Positions 48,154-60,626 of a DNA stretch of 64,000 nt are shown in pieces. The stretch is from Mercurialis annua (taxonomy: Eukaryota > Streptophyta > Magnoliopsida > Malpighiales > Euphorbiaceae). A program made the position numbers and the translations under genes. The stretch spans positions 20,211,701-20,275,700 of the forward strand of contig NC_065571.1 of NCBI RefSeq assembly GCF_937616625.2, given 5' to 3'. Within the stretch, counting starts at the first letter, position 1. Every line of letters begins with the position of its first letter. The notes below the pieces were generated by a model, which was not told where the DNA came from, searched no databases, and saw only the letters and a list, made by a program, of their open reading frames with translations.

Positions 48154-50708
48154 TGTAATATCCCGTATAAATTTTGAAGTTTAATTTGCAAGTTTCGGAA
48201 ATTAATTGAGCCGTTTACGTATTTGAATTCGTGTTGTGGACTAAATCGAAGTTTAGTATAGATGAAGGATCGATTTTTGTTGCTGGTTAAGTCTGGGGGG
48301 TATTTTAGACTTTTGACCCATTCCTCATTCACTTTCAGCTCAATTGTACGAGACCTTAGTTAACCCCATTCTGTTATGATTTCAGTCCGCACACGACTCC
48401 ATTTCACTCCGGATTTTCAGCTCGTTTTACTCACTATTTTAAAACGTTTTGAAAACCAAAAATCTTTACCACTCTACATACAAACCCTAGCAGTTTTCCA
48501 TTCTCGTTTTCACTGAGAATCCATCTCTCAATCATCACTCAAACTCAGCGGTAAGCTTTGGTTCTAAATTTTAGTTTTATTCAAAAATGACGTCTTCGTT
48601 CATCGCTGATTACTCTTTCGTTTCAGAACCGAAATAGGTCCCGCTTCCTTCCAGTGATAGAAGACTCACGTATCTACAAATTCCAACTTTTCGTTCGTCA
48701 AACGGTACGTAAACGAATCCGTACCAATCGCCGCCGTTTTACCGTTTTCTGGGAAATTCTGTTTTAAGTTTAATTCGACCCTTCTGAAATTTAATTCGTT
48801 TGGCAGCCGTTCGGAGGTCGAAATCAATTCCGTTTGTTACCCGTGAAAGTAGACTCACGCATCTACGTTTCTACACCTTTCGTTTGTCAAACGGTACGTA
48901 AACGAACCCGTAGTAATCGCCGCCGTCTCACTGTAATTATTTGTTCATTTCTGAGTTTGTTTTGAAATATGGTTACTGCCGAATTCATTTCTTATTCTTA
49001 GGTTATAGTTTATGTTACCTTAAATGATATTGAGACCCTTGTTTATTTAGTAGTGATTTGTTAAGCTATTAGTCGTGATTTATCTCTCGGGTTCAATTAT
49101 TATTATTTGGTTCGGTTTTGATTTCAGTTTTTTTTAAATATCTTCGCTGCTATGTTTTAAATTATCAAGGGATTGTTTTTTTTGATTTGGAGATGCTATA
49201 TAATTCTTGAACTCTTGATTGTTGTCCTTGGTTCATTGTGTTAAATTTGGTTGATTAAGAATTTATAAGGATTTGATGTTATGAAGCTTTGGTTTCGTAT
49301 GTTTCTGCAACTTGTATAACCTGAGTTTGTATATGGAAGAAGATGATGAGGTGGTGATGGGTGGTTGGTTCCTTTTATTTCTTTTTGGCTAAAGAGCCTT
49401 TTAGGTCACTGATTTATCTTATTTAAAAACCTTTGATTCCTAAACTTATCTTTTGACTGTTTTAAATGATTTTTAATTTCAATTTACGAAATTGGTTTCA
49501 ACTTATTAATTAGCGGTTTAAATAATATTATTATTTATAATATTGAAATTACTTTAGGCTTTAATATTTTTAAAATTTAAATTAATATTAAAATTATTAT
49601 GCACTATATAAGATTTTATAATTGATTATATTAAATAAAAATTTGGGGATTTTATTTAATTCGAAAGTTTGTCAAATTAATTATATTAATTCTAAGGCAT
49701 AAAAATAATATTTGAATATTTAAAAATTAAATTAATAATTATTATTAATTATTATTTAATTGTTAAATTGATATTTTTGGCTTAGAATGCCTTTGGAATT
49801 AAATTTATATTTTAGCTTTGTTTGTTATTTAATTAATTGAGATAATTGCCGGTAATATTTAATTACTTGAGTTTCAAGCTATTGAGTTCTATTTTGATAT
49901 TAATTAATATTTTATTCAATATTAAGTATAAACTATGGTTTATAAACTCTGGAATATTAGTTGGGTCAGTATGGACTTGGGTCACCGACATGTGGGTTTA
50001 GCTTGGTGGTTTTGAAAAACTCGGCTAACCCACTATTTGAGGAATTGATTTTATTTATCAATTAAATATTATTTTAATAATATTTTCGGATTGTATTTAA
50101 GGCGAACTCAATAGTCTTCAATTAATTACGGCATTATATTTTATTTGAGAATTGTGTTTCTCTGTGATTTATCTGGTTATTTAATTGTGCTAGTTCTACG
50201 TGGTGTCTAGTGATCTTAGAGTTAGGGGTCGTACGGATATTAACCTATTTATTATTTTAGACCCGTCGACTGCTCGTGCTTCGGAGTCTACGCAGGGTTA
50301 GCCGTTTGCCAAGATCACATGGATAAGCAAGCAGTGAGTTTGTAGTGCTATTTACCGCTTTATTAAGTACCGCATCGTATTTTAATATTATAAATGTTTG
50401 TGAACTGTTTTTACGGATTATGGAACTGGATTGAAACGAGCTACTCGATAGGCTTGTATCGAGACTGTGTGCACCTGTAAGTACTCTGGGAAACGGCAGA
50501 CTAATGTCTTGCTTACGCTGGTATATATTTATGACGAGGATTTGTTCCCGTCCACTCTGGGTTTATCAGTATGCTATGTCATACTTACGCTGGGATCATT
50601 TCAATACTGTTTTTCCATAATCATATTATATTAGTATAAAAATGTTTTGATTTAAGGGTTTTAAACTTAATAAATGTAAATAGTATTGTGAACTCATCTC
50701 AGTATATC
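48154..50708 (+). repeat. 3' LTR of the plus-strand chromovirus, first part
   Basis: It aligns with 36832-39386 and is cut at CTCAGTATATC by the minus-strand element. It includes the second copies of the repeated CAAACGGTACGTAAACGAA block (about 48657-48735 and 48850-48925). Confidence 0.95.
50704..50708. repeat. Target-site duplication of the minus-strand chromovirus, left copy
   Basis: ATATC is repeated at 60193-60197. Confidence 0.95.
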
Positions 50709-52870
50709 TGTCACGACCCAATCTTAGAGCCGAGACCGGCGCTAGGGAATGGGAGTGGTTGCTCCGAAACCCGTAGCAAGTCTAAAAACGTAAAATAATT
50801 TTTTTCGCGAAACGTAAACGTCATGCATGACATAAATAAACACGTGTCATGCAGAAGCGCACATGCCAGGCACACATATCCTCTGGCAGTCACAAAATAA
50901 ATAACGCAGCAAGCGTAAAACGTTAAAGTTATATTTACAGAAACTACACATACAAGCTGACTTACAAAATACTTATCTACTGCAGCTCTAAGAGTAAAGT
51001 ACTGTTTCTTTACATACTCAAAAATACAGACTTCTGGAAGTAGGATAGAAGTCCGTTGCTTCAAAGCGTCTTTATCCTGAAAGGAAATCTGTGAGGGGTC
51101 AGTATATTGGGATATACTGAGTGAGTTCATACATTTACTAATAAGTATTCAAATAAAACATAAAATCGTAATCAATCATATGCAGCCAAGTACAGGATCC
51201 GAATGAAACCTTAATCCTCAAACATACTAATAGTCAATCGATCAACCCAATCATAAACATCAATTGCGAGTCCAACTCGCTGGTGGCCCAGCCACTAGAT
51301 ACGGGGACTTCCAGGCTACACCGTAGCCGAGTTCACTCTCGTATCGAAATCATAACCCAATCGTAAATTTCATATTCATCATCAGCTCCCAGCTGAGTTA
51401 TATCAAAAACTGGTGATCACACAGTCCTATTGTCACCCAATAGGTAGCACGTTCCATCGGATCAATACTGGTTTCAAATCAAGCATATGCACAATTCATA
51501 TAAAAGTTTCGCATATAAAACATGCAATTCAAATATAAAGCAATATAAAATAATCGCTTAAATAAATACTTTAAAAGCAAATCGTATAGACTCACTGAAA
51601 ACGCTTATCCAAAAATACGTCGGGGCTTTAGAAACGTCAAGCTTCCCGAACTCCTGGTCCAGCTCCTTCTTGCCTCGCTGGATCTAAAACAATTTTAAAA
51701 CATTTGACTTGTATTAGAATCCTATTCTAAGATTAACTCTAGACTTGAGACTCGACACGTTTTACTTTCATTAATCGTCGTGCTTCTCACGCATATCCCA
51801 TCAAACGATATCAAACTCGTTTACGGATCGTAAATTACTTCCAATTCAATCTTCTTATAACCTCATTAGGTTAACTACTATTCGATTTCTGATTCAATAC
51901 GTAAATTCCATTAATTCAATCGAGGTACGAAGATTCAGGGTGCGAGAATCGAAGGGTGCACGCTCGTGCAGGGAGGTACACGTTCGTGTACCACATGTTG
52001 GTACACGTTTGTGTACCTTGGTACACGTTCGTGTACCATTGATGGTACACGTTCGTGTACCACAAGTACACGATCGTGTACTGTCGTGCACGATCCCCCG
52101 GAATCGATTTCCGGGGTTTCCGACCTGCTATATACGTAAAAACGCTCCAAACTCAACCAAAACGCATATTCTAAGCTCAAAACGCTATATATCAATCCTA
52201 TACTCGATAAAACGATAAAATCGTTTCGTGGCCTAAAACTTTGAATCGATATAACTTAAAATATAATCAACGAAACGGTAAAACGTCAAGCTTACCGTGA
52301 TTACGCGTCGAAATACGATCGTTTGGAGTTATAGAACGTCGGAAACGGACGAGAAACAGAAACCGCGCGACGAACCGTACGTTATCGCCGTTTGAAAGAA
52401 ATGAACGAAGAAGAAGAAGAAGGCTCTGGTGCCTTCTTTCTTTCATTTCAGTTTTACATATATCCTGGCTAAAGTACGCTTTGGTCCTTGAAACTTTTCA
52501 AAAGTTTCAATTTAATCCAAAACCTATTCAATTAATCTTTCTATCAACTCAAATACGTATTATTTATCTCCGAATAAATAATACTAACTTAAAATATAGA
52601 TTTTCATCGAAAATCCTCCAATTTCTATTTTCGGGCTTAATTGGCTAATTTGCACTTTAGCCCCTAAACTTTTCAAAATTTACAATTTAGCCCCAAAATG
52701 TATCCACATCCAAATTTTCAAAATTAATTCCTTTAATCCCGCTAATTGACTCATTAAATTTTATTCTTGAATTTCCGATATAATTAAATTAAATTCTCCT
52801 TAATTTAATTTATCGGAAATCACGACACGTGGCACGACGTAATTATCTTAAAATATTTTGGGGTATTACA
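50709..52870 (-). repeat. 3' LTR of the minus-strand chromovirus
   Basis: On the minus strand it starts with TGTAATACCCC and ends with GGGTCGTGACA. The palindromic minisatellite at about 51975-52082 has five units here. A 139-codon minus-strand frame (50711-51130) also occurs at 57966-58385 only because both are LTR copies; it has no recognisable domain. Confidence 0.94.
51955..52117. repeat. Palindromic minisatellite, five units (3' LTR)
   Basis: Units GGTACACGTTCGTGTACC start near 51975, 52000, 52020 and 52043, with GTACACGATCGTGTAC at about 52066. They are flanked by TGCACG-CT-CGTGCA and by a CCCCGGAA/TTCCGGGG inverted repeat. Each unit can fold on itself. Confidence 0.92.
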
Positions 52871-52906
52871 TTCACCCCCCCTTAAAATAAATTCGTCCTC
52901 GAATTT
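52871..52906 (-). other. Hairpin and polypurine tract before 3' LTR (minus strand)
   Basis: On the minus strand AAATTCG-AGGA-CGAATTT (52906-52889) leads into the polypurine tract AAGGGGGGGTGAA (52883-52871). The polyprotein frame of this element runs through the hairpin and ends in TAA at 52884-52882. Confidence 0.87.
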
Positions 52907-55900
52907 AAAATTAGCCACGTACCTTGAGTAAACAGATATGGATATTTCTGCCTCATATCCTCTTCTGTCTCCCACGTGCACTCTTCTACAGATTGACTTC
53001 TCCAAAGAACTTTCACCATTGGAATTCTTTTTGTTCGCAATTGTCGTATCTGCGTATCGACAATCTGCACTGGCCGTTCTTCGTAAGTTAGTTCCTCGCT
53101 CACGTCCACCACTTGTGGTTGAATTATTCGAGAAGGGTCTGGTACATACTTCCGAAGCATGGAAATATGGAAGACCGGATGAACTTGCGACATCTCCTGT
53201 GGCAAGTCTAGCTTATAGGCAACTGAGCCTATACGCTCCACGATCTGATATGGTCCGACATATCTCGGAGCCAATTTACCCTTCTTTCCGAAACGAATTA
53301 CTCCCTTCATCGGTGATACTTTGAGAAACACGTAGTCTCCGAGCTGAAATTCGATATCCTTCCTCTTGGGGTCCGCGTAACTCTTCTGTCGACTGGAAGC
53401 AGTATTCAAACGCTGCTTTATCAATGGTACTTTTTCTGACGTAATCTGGATGATCTCTGCTCCAGTGAGCTTTCGTTCACCGACTTCATCCCAATAGATA
53501 GGGGATCGACACTTGCGACCGTATAATGCTTCGTAAGGAGCCATCTCGATGCTTGAATGATAGCTGTTGTTGTAGGCAAACTCGACTAGAGGTAGGTACG
53601 TATCCCAACTACCTCCGAAGTCTAATACGCAAAGTCGAAGCATATCTTCTAACGTTTGAATCGTTCGCTCAGACTGTCCATCCGTCTGAGGGTGAAACGC
53701 AGTGCTGAAATTTAATCGCGTTCCTAACGCGTCTTGTAAGCTCTTCCAGAAATGAGAGGTAAATACGGAACCTCTATCTGAAACGATTGACAAGGGAACT
53801 CCGTGTAGGCTCACGATCTTATCGATATAGATCTCTGCCAACTTTGCTGCAGAATACGTCGTCTTGATAGGTATGAAGTGTGCTGACTTCGTCAAACGAT
53901 CCACGATTACCCAAATAGAGTCAAACCCTTTCTGCGTCTTTGGTAATCCGATTACAAAATCCATCGTGATTTGCTCCCACTTCCACTCCGGGATGGGTAA
54001 CGGCTGAAGAAATCCGTAAGGTCGCTGATGCTCCAATTTGACTTGCTGACAAGTCGGGCATTTCGCCACGAACTCTGCGATGTCTTTCTTCATTCCGCTC
54101 CACCAATACGTCGATTTGATGTCGTGGTACATCTTCGTGGAACCAGGATGAACGCTATAGATCGTTCCATGAGTCTCCTCCATGATCTTTTGTCTTAGAT
54201 CTTCCATATCTGGAACGCACATTCGATTGCCGTATTTCAAGATTCCGTTAATGATACTGAAATCTTGACTCTTTCTTTGTTGAGCTTCCTCAATTAAATG
54301 CTTCAATTGAGGGTCGTCTGCTTGCAACACTTTGATCTGATCTATCAACGTCGATCGTATCGTTAACTGAGCCATTAGGTTTCCGAGAGATGAGATCTCA
54401 AACTCAACCCCTTGGCTAAACATCGTATGAATCTCGTTGATTAATGGTCTCCGCCACGTCGTTGTAACATGCGCGAGACTTCCTGCCGACTTCCTGCTTA
54501 ATGCATCCGCCACTACGTTGGCCTTGCCTGGATGGTATTGTATCGTGCAGTCGTAATCTTTTAGTAGCTCCATCCATCTCCGCTGTCTGAGGTTTAACTC
54601 TCGCTGGTCAAAAATGTACTTCAAGCTTTTATGATCTGTAAAGATCTCACACGTAGCGCCGTATAAATAATGTCTTCAAATCTTTAGCGCAAAAATCACC
54701 GCTGCTAACTCTAGATCATGCGTCGGATAGTTCGTTTCGTGCTTCTTGAGCTGTCGCGAAGCGTACGCTATTACTCTACCGTGTTGCATAAGAACACATC
54801 CTACTCCGATTCTTGATGCATCACAGTAAACTGTTAATCCTTCCGTTCCTTCTGGTAGTGCTAAGACTGGTGCCGTCGTTAGGCACTCTTTCAGTTTCAG
54901 AAAACTGAGTTCACATTGGTCCGTCCAGCTGAACTTCGCGTTCTTTTGAGTTAGCTTCGTCAAAGGTACAACGATCTTTGAAAAATCCTGTACAAATCGT
55001 CTGTAGTACCCTGCTAAACCAAGGAAACTTCTAACTTCCGTAACCGATTCAGGCCGCTTCCATTCTATCACAGCTTCGATCTTCTTTGGGTCAACCTTAA
55101 TGCCGCTTTGTGAAACCACATGACCTAAGAAAGCCACTTCCGTTAGCCAAAATTCACATTTAGAGAATTTGGCGTAAAGCTGATGCTCTCTTAGTGTCTG
55201 TAGTACTATTCGCAAATGTTGAGCGTGCTCTTCTTCTGTGCGCGAATAAATTAAAATATCGTCAATGAACACGATCACGAACTGATCCAAGTACGGTTTG
55301 AATATCCTATTCATCAAATCCATGAAGGCTGCTGGGGCGTTCGTCAACCCGAATGACATAACGAGGAACTCATAATGTCCATATCGAGTTCGGAAAGCAG
55401 TCTTTTGTATGTCATCATCATGAATCTTCAATTGATGATAGCCTGATCTCAGATCAATCTTGGAGAAAAACTTCGCTTCTTGTAACTGGTCGAACAAATC
55501 GTCGATTCTAGGTAACGGATACTTATTCTTAATCGTCACCTTATTCAACTGTCGATAATCGATACATAGTCGAAGCAATCCATCCTTCTTTTTCACGAAC
55601 AACACTGGTGCACCCCACGGGGATACACTCGGTCTGATAAAACCACGATCAAACAATTCTTCTAGCTGATCCTTAAGTTCTTTGAGCTCTGCTGGCGCCA
55701 TTCGATAAGGAGGTATCGATATCGGCTTCGTGCCAGGAGCCAATTCGATACAAAATTCAATCTCGCGATCTGGGGGTAATCCAGGTAATTCCTCTGGAAA
55801 AACGTCTGGATATTCTGACACAACTGGCACGTCACTTAAATTTGCACTATTCTTCTCCACGTCTCGTACTACTGCTAAGAATCCTTGACATCCCTTCTTC

Positions 55901-57699
55901 AACATACTACAAGCTTTAATAGCTGAAATGATACTCGTAGAAGATTCCATCTTATCACCCTGAATTGAAACCGCTTCAATTCCAGGCGTGTTAAACGTCA
56001 CCGTCTTCTTCCGGCAATCCACATTAGCGTAGTGCTGAGCTAGCCAATCCATTCCTAGTATGACGTCAAAAGCTAAAACCTCAAGTAAAATCATGTCAAC
56101 TAACAAATCTCGTCCTTGAACTTTCACAGGACAAGACGGGTAAACGATACTAACTTCCACACTTTCTCCAATGGGAGTAGCTACGGATAAAGGGTTCCTA
56201 AGGTACGCTGGTTGCACTCCTAACTTACTAGCGAAACTAGGCGAAACAAACGAATGCGTAGCGCCCGGATCAAATAAAATCAATGCGTCTTGAGAAGCGA
56301 TAGAAAAGGTACCTTGCACCACCGCATTGGAAGCCTGAGCCTCCTGAGGATTCAGTGCAAAGACCCTGGCCCGACTCCCGCCAGCCTGCGAAGTCTGGCC
56401 AGTACCACGACCTCCGCCATTTCTTCCTCCACGATTTCCATAGCCACGGCCTCTCTGGCCAGTAAAGGTATTTCCTGTCTGATCATATCCTGACGCTATC
56501 TGCTGCGCAGTTCTCTGCTGCTGATAAGAAGGCTGTACTACAGTAGTCATCGAACCTTGGGGCATCTGCCTCGGACAGTCTCTAGTAAAATGGCCTCGTT
56601 GACCACAATTAAAACATGCTCCATTAGCAGTGTAACACGCGCCGTAGTGCCTCCTATTACAGTTCAGACATAAAGGAACTCCGCCTCCCATGTCACTCAT
56701 CGATCTGGCACTAAATCCGGTACCTGAAGTACTGACTCTAGTTCCATACCGAGCTCTCTTATTTCTCTGTTGACGTAATGGAGGTCGAGAATAACTCCCA
56801 GCATATGATCGGGTAGGTGCGCTCTGTACGCTGCGAAACGTATTATCTTTCACAGGTGCAACATTGGAAGGGTCAGGAATTCTTCCAAAACGGATCAGAG
56901 AAACTTCCATTTGCCTAGCACTATCAATCAGTTGCACTAGGGTTCTTCCTATATCAGACGTCAGACTCACAAATTCAGCTCCTAGACCCTCTACAAACCT
57001 CGAGTTCACTCTAACAGGGTCTGTAGTCAGGTCTGGTGCAAACCTACTTACCCTGGTAAACTCCGTTACATACTCTTGCACAGACCGATTGCCTTTACTC
57101 AGGGTCAACCACTGACTACGATAACTCTCCGTCACCGCATATGGTAAAAAGTACTCCCTAAAGTGGTTTACAAATTCAGCCCAGGTCATAGTATCTATGG
57201 TTGGCTGAATATGCTGCTGAAACTAATCTTTCGCAGGTCCTTTCAATGACATTTCCACCATAATGATGGTCTGTCTCTCATTAGCTTGCAGGCGTCGAGC
57301 ATTACGTTCTACTTCTTCGAGGAAATCGAGAGCATCGCCTGTACTGTCATACTTAGTTGGCTTGAGGCGCATATAAGCCAAAACAATATCTCGAACAGTG
57401 AAAGCAACATTGCGTAGCTGTTGCTGTTGAAGTTGTTCACGATGCATATTCTGCACCTCTGCCTGATTAGCTTGCATAGCCGCAATTCCCGTAAGGAACT
57501 GATTCAGATCAAAACCCACAACATTAGGTTGCTGGGCTTGCGCTTGCACTCCAGGTGCCTGCGCCTGGGCCTCTTGGCCACCTCCTCCTCCCTGAACAGA
57601 AGACTCATCTTGAGCTTCTGGATGGACGTCATGCGCCCCTTCTATAACATTTCGCGCTGCAGCGGCAGCTCGCTATACTTCTTGTCGTTGGTCAGACAT
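52882..57699 (-). pseudogene. Chromovirus gag-pol, minus strand, three in-frame stops
   Basis: A single frame of 4818 nt starts with MSDQRQEV at 57699. Stops interrupt it: TAG at 57675-57673 (codon 9), TAG at 57225-57223 and TGA at 54678-54676. The last two replace tryptophans seen in the related element at 40167. Gag has a Q-rich N terminus and the knuckle [14 protein letters not shown] (56616-56575). Protease reads DPGATHSF with its aspartate at 56271. Reverse transcriptase has FIDD near 55263. RNase H, the integrase HHCC region, the DDE core and a chromodomain-like end follow. The frame continues about 13 residues beyond the end of its relative, into the hairpin before the LTR. It probably does not make full-length protein. 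Confidence 0.94.
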
Positions 57700-57963
57700 C
57701 CTGACCGAGACAAACATCGTTACTTAGCCACATAATCGTATATTATCGCAAATGTATATCGTATTGAACACGCATCTTATCACAAACGAACACACACGTA
57801 AGACAGACTCACATCCTAGAGGGAAAGCTGAAAGTTTGAAAATCAAATGAATACGTAACAAAGACAAAACTCGAGTCCTATGTGCTGCAATAGATTCCTA
57901 GGAAAAATCAATCACTCTTCTGACATAAGCAATGGTAACTGGACCATGCTCTGATACCAACAT
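57700..57963 (-). other. Leader of the minus-strand chromovirus
   Basis: This 264-bp non-coding leader lies between primer site and gag start. On the minus strand it ends in GTCTCGGTCAG one base before the ATG, which resembles a splice acceptor. Confidence 0.7.
57948..57959 (-). other. Primer-binding site (tRNA-iMet type), minus strand
   Basis: On the minus strand TGGTATCAGAGC begins four bases after the 5' LTR end and is followed by ATGG. Confidence 0.94.
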
Positions 57964-60192
57964 TGTCACGACCCAATCTCAGAGCCGAGACCGGCGCTAG
58001 GGAATGGGAGTGGTTGCTCCGAAACCCGTAGCAAGCCTAAAAAGGTAAAATAATTTTTTTCACGAAACGTAAACGTCATGCATGACATAAATAAACACGT
58101 GTCATGCAGAAGCGCACATGCCAGGCACACATATCCTCTGGCAGTCACAAAATAAATAACGCAGCAAGCGTAAAACGTTAAAGTTATATTTACAGAAACT
58201 ACACATACAAGCTGACTTACAAAATACTTATCTACTGCAGCTCTAAGAGTAAAGTACTGTTTCTTTACATACTCAAAAATACAGACTTCTGGAAGTAGGA
58301 TAGAAGTCCGTTGCTTCAAAGCGTCTTTATCCTGAAAGGAAATCTGTGAGGGGTCAGTATATTGGGATATACTGAGTGAGTTCATACATTTACTAATAAG
58401 TATTCAAATAAAACATAAAATCGTAATCAATCATATGCAGCCAAGTACAGGATCCGAATGAAACCTTAATCCTCAAACATACTAATAGTCAATCGATCAA
58501 CCCAATCATAAACATCAATTGCGAGTCCAACTCGCTGGTGGCCCAGCCACTAGATACGGGGACTTCCAGGCTACACCGTAGCCGAGTTCACTCTCGTATC
58601 GAAATCATAACCCAATCGTAAATTTCATATTCATCATCAGCTCCCAGCTGAGTTATATCAAAAACTGGTGATCACACAGTCCTATTGTCACCCAATAGGT
58701 AGCACGTTCCATCGGATCAATACTGGTTTCAAATCAAGCATATGCACAATTCATATAAAAGTTTCGCATATAAAACATGCAATTCAAATATAAAGCAATA
58801 TAAAATAATCGCTTAAATAAATACTTTAAAAGCAAATCGTATAGACTCACTGAAAACGCTTATCCAAAAATACATCGGGGCTTTAGAAACGTCAAGCTTC
58901 CCGAACTCCTGGTCCAGCTCCTTCTTGCCTCGCTGTATCTAAAACAATTTTAAAACATTTGACTTGTATTAGAATCCTATTCTAAGATTAACTCTAGACT
59001 TGAGACTCGACACGTTTTACTTTCATTAATCGTCGTGCTTCTCACGCATATCCCATCAAACGATATCAAACTCGTTTACGGATCGTAAATTACTTCCAAT
59101 TCAATCTTATTATAACCTCATTAGGTTAACTACTATTCAATTTCCGATTCAATACGTAAATTCCATTAATTAAATCGAGGTACGAAGATTCAGGGTGCGA
59201 GAATCGAAGGGTGCACGCTCGTGCAGGGAGGTACACGTTCGTGTAACTTGATGGTACACGTTCGTGTACCTTGGTACACGGTCGTGTACCACATGTTGGT
59301 ACACGTTCGTGTACCTTGGTACACGTTCGTGTACCATTGATGGTACACGTTCGTGTACCATTGATGGTACACGTTCGTGTACCACAAGTACACGATCGTG
59401 TACTTTCGTGCACGATCCCCCGGAATCAATTTCCGGGGTTTCCGACCTGCTATATGCGTAAAAACGCTCCAAACTCAACCAAAACGCATATTCTAAGCTC
59501 AAAACGCTATATATCAATCCTATACTCGATAAAACGATAAAATCGTTTCGTGGCCTAAAACTTTGAATCGATATAACTTAAAATATAATCAACGAAACGG
59601 TAAAATGTCAAGCTTACCGTGATTACCCGTCGAAATACGATCGTTTGGAGTTATAGAACGTCGGAAACGGACGAGAAACGGAAACCGCGCGACGAACCGT
59701 ACGTTATCGCCGTTTCAAAGAAATGAACGAAGAAGAAGAAGAAGGCTCTGGTTCCTTCTTTCTTTCATTTCAGTTTTACATATATCCTGGCTAAAGTACG
59801 CTTTGGTCCTTGAAACTTTTCAAAAGTTTCAATTTAATCCAAAACCTATTCAATTAATCTTTCTATCAACTCAAATACGTATTATTTATCTCCGAATAAA
59901 TAATACTAACTTAAAATATAGATTTTCATCGAAAATCCTCCAATTTCTATTTTCGGGCTTAATTGGCTAATTTGCACTTTAGCCCCTAAACTTTTCAAAA
60001 TTTACAATTTAGCCCCAAAATGTATCCACATCCAAATTTTCAAAATTAATTCCTTTAATCCCGCTAATTGACTCATTAAATTTTATTCTTGAATTTCCGA
60101 TATAATTAAATTAAATTCTCCTTAATTTAATTTATCGGAAATCACGACACGTGGCACGACGTAATTATCTTAAAATATTTTGGGGTATTACA
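57964..60192 (-). repeat. 5' LTR of the minus-strand chromovirus
   Basis: It has the same ends as 50709-52870 and is 67 bp longer, because the palindromic minisatellite has eight units instead of five. On the minus strand a donor-like CACGGTAAGCTTG has its GT at 59617-59616. The core promoter is not clear. Confidence 0.94.
59201..59437. repeat. Palindromic minisatellite, eight units (5' LTR)
   Basis: Seven GGTACACGTTCGTGTACC-like units start near 59230, 59253, 59273, 59298, 59317, 59342 and 59365, followed by GTACACGATCGTGTAC near 59388. The first has a CC to AC change and the third a T to G change. This is three units more than in the other LTR of the same element. Confidence 0.92.
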
Positions 60193-60197
60193 ATATC
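60193..60197. repeat. Target-site duplication of the minus-strand chromovirus, right copy
   Basis: ATATC repeats 50704-50708. Confidence 0.95.
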
Positions 60198-60621
60198 TGA
60201 CCCTGTTGTTTTCCCAAATTTTCCAGGTTTATGATTTGAAAGCTGGTCCACTCCGATTCTTTTGATTCCTCGGAGGTTTTTATGTTATTTTAACTAGTTA
60301 CTGTTTTTCGAACTCTTAGACCGCAGTAGAACTAGTTTATATATTACATTCGATATATTCGATTATTTATTATTGGCATGATTACTCTAGATTATTTTAT
60401 TATTATATTTAAGGCATGCTGTGGAATATTTTAGATACTTAAGTTAATTATATTAGAACTGTATTATAGATTGCTAGACTTAGGTTGGAGTCTCGGTTGC
60501 CCCCGAGCAGTTTCTGCAGGATTAAATGTTTTATTGTTTTCCGCAAGGTTTGCTACGGGTTTTGGTACAACCATACCCATACCCTAGCGCCGGTCACGAT
60601 CCATGAAATTGGGTCGTGACA
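60193..60621 (+). repeat. 3' LTR of the plus-strand chromovirus, second part
   Basis: It resumes at ATATCTGACCC and aligns with the last about 424 bp of 36832-39811, ending with GGGTCGTGACA. The two parts sum to 2979 bp when the duplicated target site is removed. Confidence 0.95.
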
Positions 60622-60626
60622 TTTAG
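60622..60626. repeat. Target-site duplication of the plus-strand chromovirus, right copy
   Basis: TTTAG repeats 36827-36831. Confidence 0.94.

Larger units (their letters stand above)
50709..60192 (-). mobile_element. Second gypsy chromovirus, minus strand, 9.5 kb
   Basis: It carries two LTRs of 2162 bp (50709-52870, the 3' LTR) and 2229 bp (57964-60192, the 5' LTR), a tRNA-iMet primer site, a polypurine tract, a gag-pol frame with three in-frame stops and a TSD (ATATC). It inserted into the conserved CTCAGTATATC|TGACC motif of the older element's 3' LTR. Outside a minisatellite the LTRs differ at roughly 17 places by eye (about 0.8%), fewer than the host element's pair, as nesting demands. 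It is a related but separate family: LTR ends and leader layout agree, but most of the LTR sequence differs. Confidence 0.95.
36832..60621 (+). mobile_element. Tekay/Del-like gypsy chromovirus, hit by two later insertions
   Basis: Without its two guests this element is about 11.3 kb: LTRs of 2980 and 2979 bp, about 5.4 kb of interior, a tRNA-iMet primer site, a polypurine tract and TSD TTTAG. The order gag, protease, reverse transcriptase, RNase H, integrase and a C-terminal chromodomain-like end places it in the gypsy chromoviruses; Tekay/Del is an inference from the reading of the C terminus. A solo LTR at 42819-45777 splits the reverse transcriptase and a minus-strand element at 50709-60192 splits the 3' LTR. 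About 32 differences between LTRs by eye give about 1.1%. Confidence 0.95.

Noticed and set aside
50711..51130. A 139-codon minus-strand frame, repeated at 57966-58385
   Set aside because: It lies wholly inside the two LTR copies of one element, has no recognisable domain, and its repetition follows from LTR duplication rather than gene conservation.
53921..54106. Small antisense and sense frames within the minus-strand chromovirus
   Set aside because: They overlap the gag-pol frame, which explains the coding signal.
59126..59540. Several frames rich in C, T and R repeats on both strands (also at 51894-52218)
   Set aside because: They are translations of the GGTACACGTTCGTGTACC minisatellite, not genes.
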